28,987 nt of DNA from Gaoshiqia sp050298035 (lineage in GTDB: Bacteria; Bacteroidota; Bacteroidia; Bacteroidales; Prolixibacteraceae): NCBI GenBank assembly GCA_050298035.1, contig JBNKTK010000037.1, forward strand, positions 1-28,987, given 5' to 3'. Below are positions 15,088 through 23,387 of this stretch, one piece after another. Every line of letters starts with the position of its first letter. Within the stretch, counting starts at the first letter, position 1. The position numbers were made by a program, and so were the translations under genes. Below the pieces are notes generated by a model that was not told where the DNA came from, ran no database searches, and was given only the letters and a program-made list of their open reading frames with translations.

Positions 15088-15146
15088 GGGTGTTGCACGT
15101 AGGTATATCAGGTAGCCATTCTCACAAACAGGGAATGGCTTTTTTC
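15084..15146 (+). promoter_or_regulatory. ilv attenuator 1 (antiterminator/terminator switch)
   Basis: Terminator stem agccattc / gaatggct (15114-15121 with 15133-15140), followed by a T-run. The competing arm gtgagggtg (15084-15092), which overlaps the stop codon of leader 1, can pair with cattctcac (15117-15125) in 9 bp including two G-U pairs, and this would break the terminator. A ribosome stalled on Ile/Val/Leu codons would leave the arm free (read-through). A ribosome at the stop codon would cover it (termination). Confidence 0.8.
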
Positions 15147-15164
15147 ATTTTATAAGAAATCGTT

Positions 15165-15227
15165 ATGACACATTTTTCAACATATCATCCGGTAGTCCTT
15201 CTAGTCGTCATTCTTGGTTTTCACTAG
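15165..15227 (+). CDS. ilv leader peptide 2 (Val/Leu-rich)
   Basis: A 20-codon frame begins MTHFSTYHP, then VVLLVVIL, then GFH, and stops at tag 15225-15227. It has 4 Val, 3 Leu and 1 Ile, all in one unbroken block. It starts 19 nt after the first terminator and so is only made when attenuator 1 is read through. The polar start followed by a branched-chain block resembles enteric ilv leaders. Leucine codons are ctt, cta and ctt. Confidence 0.83.
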   Translation: MTHFSTYHPVVLLVVILGFH

Positions 15228-15296
15228 GAAAGGCCGCTGATTGTTGAACAACGAATATTCAAAAGCCTTTCCCTAAAAACGGGAAGGGCTTTTTTT
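15227..15296 (+). promoter_or_regulatory. ilv attenuator 2 (antiterminator/terminator switch)
   Basis: The terminator agcctttccc / gggaagggct (15264-15273 with 15281-15290) has a 7-nt loop and a T-run (15291-15296). The arm ggaaaggc (15227-15234) begins on the last base of the leader 2 stop codon. It is a perfect 8-bp complement of gcctttcc (15265-15272) in the terminator's 5' arm. This is the same design as attenuator 1 with unrelated sequence. ilvD starts 28 nt later. Confidence 0.85.
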
Positions 15297-15324
15297 AAAA
15301 ACAAAAATTTCAGATTAAAACGAT

Positions 15325-17154
15325 ATGCAACACAAATTAAGATCAGCTACAACTACCGAAGGCCGCAGGATGGCCGGGGCCCGTAGCCTATGGCGTGCAA
15401 ACGGCGTAAAAGAAGAACAGTTTGGCAAACCAATGATTGCCATCGTTAACTCCTTCACCCAATTCGTACCGGGACATGTCCACCTGCATGAAATTGGCCA
15501 GTTTATCAAACAGGAAATTGAAAAACAAGGCTGCTTTGCTGCTGAGTTCAATACCATTGCCATCGACGACGGAATTGCAATGGGACACGACGGGATGTTG
15601 TATTCGCTTCCTTCGCGCGATGTAATTGCCGACAGCGTAGAATACATGTGCAACGCACACATGGTTGATGCGATGGTTTGCATTTCGAACTGCGACAAAA
15701 TCACCCCGGGGATGATGATGGCTGCCATGCGCCTGAACATTCCGGCAATCTTTGTTTCCGGAGGCCCGATGGAAGCCGGGAATATTGAAGGAAAAGATTT
15801 TGATCTGGTTGATGTGATGGTGATGGGTGCTGATCAGAATGTGGAAGCATCGTACCTGGCCAAAGTGGAACAAGACGCCTGCCCAACCTGCGGAAGTTGT
15901 TCCGGTATGTTCACGGCCAACTCGATGAACTGTTTGGCCGAAGCGCTGGGGATGGCACTCCCCGGGAACGGAACAATTGTAGCCACCCACGCTAACCGCA
16001 AACGGTTGTTTGAACAAGCCGCCAAACGGATTATTGAACTGACTTACGATTATTATCAGAATGGCAACGAAAATGCGCTGCCCCGCAATATTGCAACAAA
16101 AGCTGCATTTGAAAACGCCATGAAATTAGATATTGCGATGGGAGGATCGACCAACACCGTTCTGCATATTCTGGCCATTGCCCACGAAGCCGGTGTTGAT
16201 TTCACCATGAAACATATCAACGAATTATCGAAAATTACGCCGAACCTGTGTAAAGTTGCACCCAACGGTCATTACCACATCCAGGATGTTAACCGTGCCG
16301 GTGGTATCCTTGGGATTTTGGCTGAGTTAAGCCGCGGTGGCCTACTTGACACAACTGTTCCCCGCGCTGATGGATTGACTTTGGGTGAGGCAATCGCGAA
16401 ATACGACATTGTGAGCAGTACGGCGAACGAAGAAGACATCCTACGCTACAAATCAGGTCCGGGCGGATACCGCAACCTGGTAATGGGCTCGCAGGAAAGC
16501 TATTACAAAGAATTTGACAAAGACCGTGAATCAGGCTGTATCCGCGATTTGGAGCATGCCTATAACAAAGATGGAGGGTTAGCTGTTCTTTACGGCAATA
16601 TTGCCGAAGACGGCTGCATCGTCAAGACGGCAGGTGTTGATCCTTCACTATACACTTTTAAAGGAACAGCGCGGGTTTTTGAATCGCAGGAGGCTGCGGT
16701 AAACGGCATTCTTGGCGATGCTGTGCAGTCCGGCAATGTGGTGATCATCCGTTACGAAGGGCCTAAAGGAGGGCCGGGCATGCAGGAAATGTTGTACCCG
16801 ACATCGTACCTTAAATCGATGAAGCTGGACAAAGCCTGCGCCCTGCTGACAGATGGCCGTTTTTCAGGCGGGACTTCTGGCCTGTCAATCGGACATGCTT
16901 CACCCGAAGCAGCAGCCGGTGGCGCCATCGCCCTGATTAAAGATGGTGATACAATTGAAATCGATATCCCTGCCCGCAAAATCAATGTCATGATCAGCAG
17001 TGAAGAGCTTGATCAGCGCCGGGCAGCAGAAGAAGCCAAAGGTAAAGATGCATTCAAGCCTGTTGGCCGAAACAGAAATATAAGTAAAGCGCTAAAAGCT
17101 TATGCCAGCCTGGTTTCGTCGGCTGATAAAGGCGCAGTGCGCATAATAGAATAG
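15325..17154 (+). CDS. ilvD: Dihydroxy-acid dehydratase
   Basis: Dehydrates dihydroxy-isovalerate and dihydroxy-methylvalerate to the 2-keto acids of valine and isoleucine. It is a cytoplasmic Fe-S enzyme of 609 residues, normal length. Seen: IDDGIAMGHDGMLYSLPSRD (metal-binding Asp region), CISNCDKITPGM (cluster Cys123), CPTCGSCSGMFTANSMNCL (C186/C189/C192), a long central domain, and the C-terminal KGGPGMQEM and TDGRFSGGTSGLSIGHASPEA. It is the first structural gene of the operon, 28 nt after the second attenuator and 21 nt before ilvB. Expression is expected to depend on both attenuators. Confidence 0.98.
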   Translation: MQHKLRSATTTEGRRMAGARSLWRANGVKEEQFGKPMIAIVNSFTQFVPGHVHLHEIGQFIKQEIEKQGCFAAEFNTIAIDDGIAMGHDGMLYSLPSRDVIADSVEYMCNAHMVDAMVCISNCDKITPGMMMAAMRLNIPAIFVSGGPMEAGNIEGKDFDLVDVMVMGADQNVEASYLAKVEQDACPTCGSCSGMFTANSMNCLAEALGMALPGNGTIVATHANRKRLFEQAAKRIIELTYDYYQNGNENALPRNIATKAAFENAMKLDIAMGGSTNTVLHILAIAHEAGVDFTMKHINELSKITPNLCKVAPNGHYHIQDVNRAGGILGILAELSRGGLLDTTVPRADGLTLGEAIAKYDIVSSTANEEDILRYKSGPGGYRNLVMGSQESYYKEFDKDRESGCIRDLEHAYNKDGGLAVLYGNIAEDGCIVKTAGVDPSLYTFKGTARVFESQEAAVNGILGDAVQSGNVVIIRYEGPKGGPGMQEMLYPTSYLKSMKLDKACALLTDGRFSGGTSGLSIGHASPEAAAGGAIALIKDGDTIEIDIPARKINVMISSEELDQRRAAEEAKGKDAFKPVGRNRNISKALKAYASLVSSADKGAVRIIE

Positions 17155-17175
17155 TAACAACAAAAACACATTCAT

Positions 17176-18873
17176 ATGGCAACAAAACGTATTACAGGAT
17201 CACAAGCCGTTATTCTTTCGTTACTGGAAGAAGGCGTTGATACCATTTTCGGGTATCCCGGAGGGGCAATCATGCCGATTTATGATGCCTTGTACGATTA
17301 CGACAAACATGTTACGCACATCCTGACCCGCCACGAGCAGGGAGCAGTGCATGCTGCTGAAGGCTATGCAAAAGTAACCGGGAAAGCTGGTGTGTGCTTT
17401 GCCACATCAGGGCCGGGAGCAACTAACCTGATCACCGGCATTGCCGATGCCCAGATCGACTCCATCCCGCTCGTCTGCATCACCGGGCAGGTTGCCTCCC
17501 CGCTTCTCGGAACCGATGCTTTCCAGGAATCGGATGTGATCGGTCTTTCCATGCCTGTAACCAAATGGAACTACCAGGTTACGGAAGCTTCGGAAATACC
17601 GGAAGCCATTGCCAAAGCTTTCTACATTGCCCAGTCCGGACGCCCGGGCCCGGTATTGCTGGATATCGCCAAAGATGCCCAATTCCAGGAACTGGATTTT
17701 GAATATAAAAAATGTACAAAAATACGTTCGTACATCCCGGAATTCCCGGTTGACCTCTTTAAGGTGAAAATGGCCGCAGAATTAATCAATACTGCGAAAA
17801 AGCCCTTATTGCTTTTTGGACAAGGAGTGATTATTGCCAATGCCGAAGATGAATTGAAATCATTCATTGAAAAGACCGGTATTCCCGCAGCGTGGACTTT
17901 ATTGGGACTTTCGGCACTACCGAGCGACCACCCGCTGAACGTGGGCATGTTGGGCATGCACGGAAATTACGGGCCAAATATCAAAACCAACGAGGCTGAC
18001 CTGATCATTGCCGTGGGCATGCGCTTTGATGACCGCGTTACCGGCAAGGTGAGCACCTATGCAAAAAAAGCAAAAATCATTCATCTGGAGGTTGATCCGG
18101 CAGAAATTGACAAGATCATTAAAACCGATGTTGCCATCCTGGGAAATGCAAAAAAATCGCTGGCCATGCTGATTGACAATGTCAGTCCAAACAAGCACGA
18201 GGCCTGGCTACAGGAATTCCGCGATTGTGACAAAATTGAAAACGAGAAAGTCATTTCAAAAGATATTTACCCGGAAAAGGCCGGTTTAACCATGGGCGAA
18301 GCAGTTCGCATTGCCTCGGAAAAAACAAACCACGAAGCCATTTTAGTTACCGATGTTGGCCAACAACAAATGATTGCATCCCGCTATTTCAAATTTAAGC
18401 ACTCAAAAAGCTGCGTAACTTCCGGCGGGTTGGGAACAATGGGCTACGGTGTACCTGCGGCAGTTGGGGCACAGCTTGGCGCCCCCGACCGCACCGTTGT
18501 TACTTTTGTTGGCGATGGCGGTTTCCAGATGACCTTACAGGAGTTGGGCACCATCGTGCAAAACAAGCTTCCGGTAAAAATCATTCTTTTGAACAACAAC
18601 TTTTTGGGAATGGTGCGACAATGGCAACAGTTGTTCTTCGAAAAACGCTATTCGTTCACCGAACTTACCAACCCTGATTTTATCATGATTGCCAACGGGT
18701 TTGGTATGCCCGCCCACAAAGTAACCAAGCGTGAAGACCTGGAAGCCGGCATTCAAAAAATGATGGATCATGACGGCCCTTACCTACTTGAGGTTGTTGT
18801 TGAGAAAGAAGACAATGTATTCCCAATGGTACCGGCAGGTGCATCTGTATCCGATATCATTCTTGAAGCTTAA
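17176..18873 (+). CDS. ilvB: Acetolactate synthase large (catalytic) subunit
   Basis: A TPP-dependent enzyme making acetolactate or acetohydroxybutyrate from pyruvate (and 2-ketobutyrate). It has 565 residues. Seen: FGYPGGAIMPIYDAL, the catalytic Glu54 in RHEQGAVHAAEGYAK, SGPGATNLITGIADA, the central FAD-binding domain with GMLGMHGN, and the C-terminal TPP motif GDGGFQMTLQEL (from about residue 446) followed by NNNFLGMVRQWQ. It lies between ilvD and ilvN, with 15 nt to ilvN, as part of one operon. The order ilvD-ilvB-ilvN is the usual one in Bacteroidota. Confidence 0.98.
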   Translation: MATKRITGSQAVILSLLEEGVDTIFGYPGGAIMPIYDALYDYDKHVTHILTRHEQGAVHAAEGYAKVTGKAGVCFATSGPGATNLITGIADAQIDSIPLVCITGQVASPLLGTDAFQESDVIGLSMPVTKWNYQVTEASEIPEAIAKAFYIAQSGRPGPVLLDIAKDAQFQELDFEYKKCTKIRSYIPEFPVDLFKVKMAAELINTAKKPLLLFGQGVIIANAEDELKSFIEKTGIPAAWTLLGLSALPSDHPLNVGMLGMHGNYGPNIKTNEADLIIAVGMRFDDRVTGKVSTYAKKAKIIHLEVDPAEIDKIIKTDVAILGNAKKSLAMLIDNVSPNKHEAWLQEFRDCDKIENEKVISKDIYPEKAGLTMGEAVRIASEKTNHEAILVTDVGQQQMIASRYFKFKHSKSCVTSGGLGTMGYGVPAAVGAQLGAPDRTVVTFVGDGGFQMTLQELGTIVQNKLPVKIILLNNNFLGMVRQWQQLFFEKRYSFTELTNPDFIMIANGFGMPAHKVTKREDLEAGIQKMMDHDGPYLLEVVVEKEDNVFPMVPAGASVSDIILEA

Positions 18874-18888
18874 TTAAAATCAAACACA

Positions 18889-19431
18889 ATGAAACAGGAA
18901 TTTAATATCACCATATTTTCGGAAAACCACATTGGTTTACTCAACCGGATTACGATCATTTTCACACGTCGTAAAATCAATATTGAAAGCCTGACCGTTT
19001 CCGAATCGGCCATTAAAGGCATTTCAAAGTTTACCATCGTGATCAACGAAACCGAAGACCGGGTGAAAAAGGTAGTTGCCCAACTGGAAAAAGTGGTTGA
19101 TGTGATGAAAGCCTTCTACCACACCAACGAGGAAATGATTTACCAGGAAATCGCGTTGTACAAAGTCCCGACTGAGTCCCTGTACGAAACGGATGAAATT
19201 GAAAAGATGGTGCGCAATACCGGCGCCCGCATCCTTGAAATCACCCGTGAATACACTGTCATCGAGAAAACCGGGCACAAACGTGAAACCCAGGAACTCT
19301 TCGAACGGTTGAACCAGTTTGGGGTCATGCAATTCATCCGCTCCGGGCGCATTGCCATCACCCGCGACCCGATCGAACGACTTTCAGAATTCCTGAAAGA
19401 GCGCGATGCTGAATTTGAATACCTCGACTAA
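18889..19431 (+). CDS. ilvN: Acetolactate synthase small (regulatory) subunit
   Basis: A 180-residue regulatory partner of IlvB, giving activation and valine feedback inhibition. An N-terminal ACT domain (FNITIFSENHIGLLNRITII..INIESLTVSES) is followed by a second ACT-like C-terminal domain (EIALYKVPTE... ARILEITREYTVIEKTGHKRE, FGVMQFIRSGRIAITR). The length fits the long IlvN/IlvH form. It is the last ilv gene of this operon, followed by a hairpin. Confidence 0.97.
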   Translation: MKQEFNITIFSENHIGLLNRITIIFTRRKINIESLTVSESAIKGISKFTIVINETEDRVKKVVAQLEKVVDVMKAFYHTNEEMIYQEIALYKVPTESLYETDEIEKMVRNTGARILEITREYTVIEKTGHKRETQELFERLNQFGVMQFIRSGRIAITRDPIERLSEFLKERDAEFEYLD

Positions 19432-19450
19432 ACTTTTACAATTATATCAT

Positions 19451-19479
19451 TGAGCAGGCGACTTCGAGTCACCTGCTCA
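19451..19479 (+). terminator. Hairpin after ilvN, possible terminator
   Basis: tgagcaggcgact / agtcacctgctca (19451-19463 with 19467-19479) has 12 of 13 pairs and a 3-nt loop. The T-run after it is weak (aatttg), so read-through into the AraC gene is possible. Confidence 0.55.
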
Positions 19480-19498
19480 ATTTGCATTATTGCCCAAC

Positions 19499-20389
19499 AT
19501 GAACTCACGGACAGAACATTTACCGGTTTACAGCCTGCACAACTTCAGTTCAGAGGGACGGACAAGCCAGCAATTCCAGGTGGAAGTGTTTGATGCGAAA
19601 CGACATTTCAGTGTCAAATACCCACACCGGCACGATTTTTTTGAAGTATTGTACCTGATGCAAGGCTCCGGATTTCATGTCATTGACGGGAACAAATACG
19701 AAATCAAACCACCATGCGTGTTTTTCATGTCGCCCGGGCAGGCGCACAAAATTGAGTTTTCAAAAGATATTGGCGGTTACATTTACATTTTCACGTCCGA
19801 CTTTTATCTGGCCAACCGGAGCAACCAAAACAGCCTGATTGAATTTCCATTCTTTTACAACCTCAAACAGGACAACCCACCATTACTGCTGCAAAAAGAT
19901 GAAAACACCCGCTTTTTGGAAGAACTATTCAAACGCAGCATCACCGAACTCAACACCAACGAAACCAACAGGATGGACATGCTCCGTTCACTTTTGGACA
20001 TGATCCTGACAACCTGCACATCGCTGTACAAAACCGGTGAGAACCTGCAAACCAAAGGTAAGGGCTATCTACTGGTCAAACGTTTTTATCACCTGGTTGA
20101 AGAAAACAACCACAACAACCTGTCGCTGAAAGAATATGCAGCACGCCTGGCTGTCACACCCAACCACCTCACTCAAACGGTAAAACAATACACCGGGAAA
20201 ACATCAAGCCAGATTATTAAAGCGAAACAGGTACTGGAGATAAAGCGCCTGCTGGTACACACCAGCCTAAGTGTTGCCGAGATTGCCCATCAGCTCAACT
20301 TCGAAGACCAATCGTATTTCACGAAATTCTTCAAACGTGAATCCGGCTTTTCGCCGCTTCAGTACCGGACTGAATCCTTAAGCAAATAA
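19499..20389 (+). CDS. AraC-family transcriptional regulator with N-terminal cupin domain
   Basis: About 296 residues. The longer frame begins with TTG at 19490; the ATG at 19499 is preferred. The N-terminal cupin/AraC-binding domain shows HRHDFFEVLYLMQGSGFHVIDGN and MSPGQAHKIEF. The C-terminal double helix-turn-helix shows LSLKEYAARLAVTPNHLTQTVK and the signature LSVAEIAHQLNFEDQSYFTKFFKRESGFSPLQYR. The ligand and targets are not readable. It lies between ilvN and ilvC, and its gene is only 67 bp after ilvN. It may regulate ilvC or neighbours, but the position could be incidental. Confidence 0.93.
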   Translation: MNSRTEHLPVYSLHNFSSEGRTSQQFQVEVFDAKRHFSVKYPHRHDFFEVLYLMQGSGFHVIDGNKYEIKPPCVFFMSPGQAHKIEFSKDIGGYIYIFTSDFYLANRSNQNSLIEFPFFYNLKQDNPPLLLQKDENTRFLEELFKRSITELNTNETNRMDMLRSLLDMILTTCTSLYKTGENLQTKGKGYLLVKRFYHLVEENNHNNLSLKEYAARLAVTPNHLTQTVKQYTGKTSSQIIKAKQVLEIKRLLVHTSLSVAEIAHQLNFEDQSYFTKFFKRESGFSPLQYRTESLSK

Positions 20390-20439
20390 TTTTTGTTGAA
20401 TATCCACCAACTTATCCTAATGTAATGATATTCGGTAGC

Positions 20440-20519
20440 CATTAATTGTCATTCAATAGTCATTCTTCGCAATTCCGAAACAATTAATGACGCCTGAATG
20501 ACAACAAATGACCGTAATT
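20440..20519. repeat. Stand-alone palindromic gtcatt/aatgac repeat, copy 2
   Basis: This is the partner of 4063-4143 (about 85% identical by hand). It pairs tgtcattca-ata-gtcatt (20447-20464) with aatgac-gcc-tgaatgaca (20486-20503): 9 bp plus 6 bp with a symmetric 3x3 internal loop and a 21-nt terminal loop. A third aatgac unit follows (20507-20512). Several differences from copy 1 keep or improve pairing. It lies in the gene-free gap 20390-20781. Confidence 0.78.
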
Positions 20520-20781
20520 CTTTTCAAAAAAAACAAATCAGGCAAGAGCCAGAACAGTCGACATTCCAAAATTACCATCTAACTCAAAAGCTTAAACCAC
20601 TGAATCCTAAACAAGAAACAACAACAAAACCAATCATGGCATTCCAAATCCATGAAAAATACCAAAAAAACCTCTTTTTTTACTCGACTTTCTGACGATA
20701 ATTCTTTTGCTTTGTATTGGGAAATTTAAACCCAGCATTTTTTAATACAGACTTAAATCAAATAATTAAATACTCAAAGAA
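20520..20781. other. Gene-free AT-rich leader region of ilvC
   Basis: The rest of the AraC-ilvC gap. I see no branched-chain leader peptide, no terminator hairpin and no clear TAnnTTTG box. A 65-codon open frame at 20498-20695 starts inside the repeat and has no recognisable features. ilvC must have a promoter here or depend on read-through. Confidence 0.5.
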
Positions 20782-22257
20782 ATGGCAAATTATTTCAACA
20801 CACTTCCGTTGCGCCTGCAATTGGCACAATTGGGTACCTGCGAATTCATGGACAAATCAGAGTTTGCAGATGGCGTAAAAAAACTGGAAGGCAAAAAAAT
20901 CGTCATCGTTGGTTGCGGTGCACAAGGGTTAAACCAAGGTTTAAACATGCGCGATTCTGGTCTCGACATCTCTTACACTTTGCGCGAGGCTGCAATCAAG
21001 GAACAACGTCAATCTTACAAAAATGCCGTTGAAAACGGGTTTAAAGTGGGAACTTACGAAGAAATGATCCCGACAGCTGACCTGGTTATCAACCTGACTC
21101 CTGATAAACAACACACCAACGTGATTAGTGCAGTAATGCCACTGATGAAACAAGGTGCTGCGCTTTCATACTCTCACGGGTTCAATATTGTTGAAGAAGG
21201 CATGCAAATCCGCAAAGACCTGACCGTGGTTATGGTTGCACCAAAATCTCCGGGTTCTGAAGTTCGCGAAGAATACAAGCGTGGCTTCGGTGTTCCAACA
21301 CTGATTGCTGTTCACCCTGAAAACGACCCGAATGGCGACGGTTTGGAAATTGCCAAAGCATATTGTGTCGGAACAGGCGGCGACCGCGCCGGCGTGCTTC
21401 GTTCATCTTTCGTAGCCGAAGTAAAATCAGACCTGATGGGCGAACAAACCATCCTGTGTGGTCTGTTACAAACCGGTTCAATCCTGTCATTCGACAAGAT
21501 GATCGAAAAAGGAATCGAACCCGGATACGCCTCAAAACTGATCCAGTACGGATGGGAAGTTATTACGGAAGCATTGAAACACGGCGGTATCACCAACATG
21601 ATGGACCGTTTGTCGAACCCGGCAAAAATCAAAGCTTTTGAATTGTCTGAAGAACTGAAACGCATCATGCGCCCATTGTTCCAAAAACACATGGACGATA
21701 TCATGAGCGGCGAGTTCTCTAAAACCATGATGGAAGACTGGGCAAACGACGACAAGAACCTGTTGACATGGCGCGCTGCAACTGCCGAAACCGCGTTCGA
21801 AAAAACGCCTGCAGGCGATGTTGAAATCAGCGAACAAGAATATTTCGACAATGGTGTACTGATGGTTGCTTTCGTGAAAGCAGGTGTTGAACTGGCTTTC
21901 GAAACCATGACAGAAGCCGGCATCAAAGAAGAATCGGCCTACTACGAATCGTTGCACGAAACTCCGCTGATTGCCAACACCATTGCCCGTAAAAAACTGT
22001 ACGAAATGAACCGTGTGATTTCAGATACTGCCGAATACGGTTGTTACCTGTTCGATCACGCTTGCAAGCCGCTGCTGGCTGATTTCATTAAAAACATCGA
22101 AACGGATGTAATTGGTGAAACATACGGCGAAGGATCTGACAACGGCGTTGACAACAAACAATTGATTGCTGTAAACGAAATCATCCGCTTCCACCCGGTA
22201 GAAATTGTCGGTTACGAGCTTCGCGAATCGATGACCGCTATGAAGAAGATTGTATAA
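20782..22257 (+). CDS. ilvC: Ketol-acid reductoisomerase, class II (long form)
   Basis: An NADPH- and Mg-dependent isomeroreductase converting acetolactate to dihydroxy-isovalerate. It has 491 residues, the long enteric-type form rather than the ~330-residue class I. Seen: N-terminal YFNTLPLRLQLAQLGTCEFM, the Rossmann motif IVGCGAQGLNQGLNMRDSG, and SHGFNIVEEGMQIRKDL. The duplicated knotted helical C-terminal domains carry metal-binding acidic residues (DLMGEQTILCGLLQTG, and the repeated half with DNGVLMVAFVKAGVELAFE). It is a separate unit from ilvDBN with its own strong terminator. Confidence 0.98.
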   Translation: MANYFNTLPLRLQLAQLGTCEFMDKSEFADGVKKLEGKKIVIVGCGAQGLNQGLNMRDSGLDISYTLREAAIKEQRQSYKNAVENGFKVGTYEEMIPTADLVINLTPDKQHTNVISAVMPLMKQGAALSYSHGFNIVEEGMQIRKDLTVVMVAPKSPGSEVREEYKRGFGVPTLIAVHPENDPNGDGLEIAKAYCVGTGGDRAGVLRSSFVAEVKSDLMGEQTILCGLLQTGSILSFDKMIEKGIEPGYASKLIQYGWEVITEALKHGGITNMMDRLSNPAKIKAFELSEELKRIMRPLFQKHMDDIMSGEFSKTMMEDWANDDKNLLTWRAATAETAFEKTPAGDVEISEQEYFDNGVLMVAFVKAGVELAFETMTEAGIKEESAYYESLHETPLIANTIARKKLYEMNRVISDTAEYGCYLFDHACKPLLADFIKNIETDVIGETYGEGSDNGVDNKQLIAVNEIIRFHPVEIVGYELRESMTAMKKIV

Positions 22258-22282
22258 GACCTTACAAAATCCAGATACCAGA

Positions 22283-22315
22283 AGCCTGCCAGTCACCGAT
22301 TGGCAGGCTTTTTTT
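22283..22315 (+). terminator. Intrinsic terminator of ilvC
   Basis: agcctgcca / tggcaggct (22283-22291 with 22301-22309), 9 perfect bp with a 9-nt loop and a run of seven T. Confidence 0.9.
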
Positions 22316-22440
22316 ATGAAAAGACCGACACAAAATCCCCAATCACGATCTGCCTAATTCATTTTTTGTATTGATTAAACCATCACGCCCTATTTTCGTT
22401 TATGTATTTTGTACGCTCAATATGAATAAAATTGAAATAT

Positions 22441-23253
22441 ATGATCGAATGGTTTTCTTCTCAAAGCCCAATTATACAAGCACTGCTGGCAACCATTTTC
22501 ACCTGGTTTGTAACGGCGCTGGGTGCAGCAATGGTGTTCTTCTTTAAAGAAATTAACCGAAAAGTACTGGACGGTATGCTCGGTTTTGCAGCCGGGGTGA
22601 TGATTGCAGCCAGCTTCTGGTCGCTGCTCGCCCCTGCCATTGAAATGGCCGAAGAAGCAGGAGGCACGGCATGGCTACCTGCAGTTGTTGGCTTTTTGGC
22701 AGGTGGCTTTTTCCTCTGGCTGGTCGACCAGTTTCTACCTCACCTCCACCTGGGTTTCCCAACAGAGGAGGCCGAAGGGGTTTCCACCTCGTGGCGCAGA
22801 AGCGTGTTGCTTGTTTTAGCCATCACCTTGCACAACATTCCCGAAGGGCTGGCTGTTGGCGTTGCTTTTGGTGCGGTTGCTGCCGGTTTTCCTTCAGCTA
22901 CATTGGCCGGCGCCATTGCATTGGCAATTGGTATTGGCATCCAGAATTTTCCGGAAGGCGCTGCCGTTTCGGTACCGTTACGCCGCGAAGGCATGAAACA
23001 AGGAAAAAGCTTCCTGTACGGACAGGCATCCGGATTGGTTGAGCCCATCGCCGGTGTGATTGGTGCCGCAGCCGTTTTGCTGATGCGCCCAATTCTTCCG
23101 TACGCCCTTTCATTCGCTGCCGGTGCCATGATCTATGTTGTAGTTGAAGAATTGATACCTGAGTCACAGTTGGAAAAACACACAGATATCGCAACGATTG
23201 GCACCATGCTTGGTTTTGCCGTGATGATGTTATTGGATGTCGCTTTGGGCTAA
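22441..23253 (+). CDS. ZIP-family metal transporter (ZupT/GufA type)
   Basis: A 270-residue inner-membrane divalent metal transporter with about eight hydrophobic segments. The frame can be opened at a TTG (22432), but the ATG at 22441 (MIEWFSSQ) is preferred. Key metal-site motifs: ITLHNIPEGLAVGVAFGA in TM4, and GIGIQNFPEGAAVSVPLR in TM5. The short His-containing loop (FLPHLHLGF) is typical of GufA-like ZIPs. Zinc, iron or manganese could be the substrate. It lies between ilvC and leuA with no evident link to amino-acid synthesis. Confidence 0.93.
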   Translation: MIEWFSSQSPIIQALLATIFTWFVTALGAAMVFFFKEINRKVLDGMLGFAAGVMIAASFWSLLAPAIEMAEEAGGTAWLPAVVGFLAGGFFLWLVDQFLPHLHLGFPTEEAEGVSTSWRRSVLLVLAITLHNIPEGLAVGVAFGAVAAGFPSATLAGAIALAIGIGIQNFPEGAAVSVPLRREGMKQGKSFLYGQASGLVEPIAGVIGAAAVLLMRPILPYALSFAAGAMIYVVVEELIPESQLEKHTDIATIGTMLGFAVMMLLDVALG

Positions 23254-23387
23254 CCAGCAACCAGTTGACATCTCTTTTATGAAAAAACATTTGGGTTGAC
23301 TGGCCACTAAAAATGCATTAAAAACATATTTTCAGTTCAAACGAAAAGAATTAATATTAATCTGACTAATAAAAAAACTTTAAGGTT

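Noticed and set aside
20498..20695. 65-codon open frame before ilvC, considered as a leader peptide
   Set aside because: It starts inside the palindromic repeat, has no branched-chain run, and no terminator/antiterminator pair follows.
21312..21926. 204-codon minus-strand frame within ilvC
   Set aside because: Antisense shadow of a fully conserved ilvC; no independent features.
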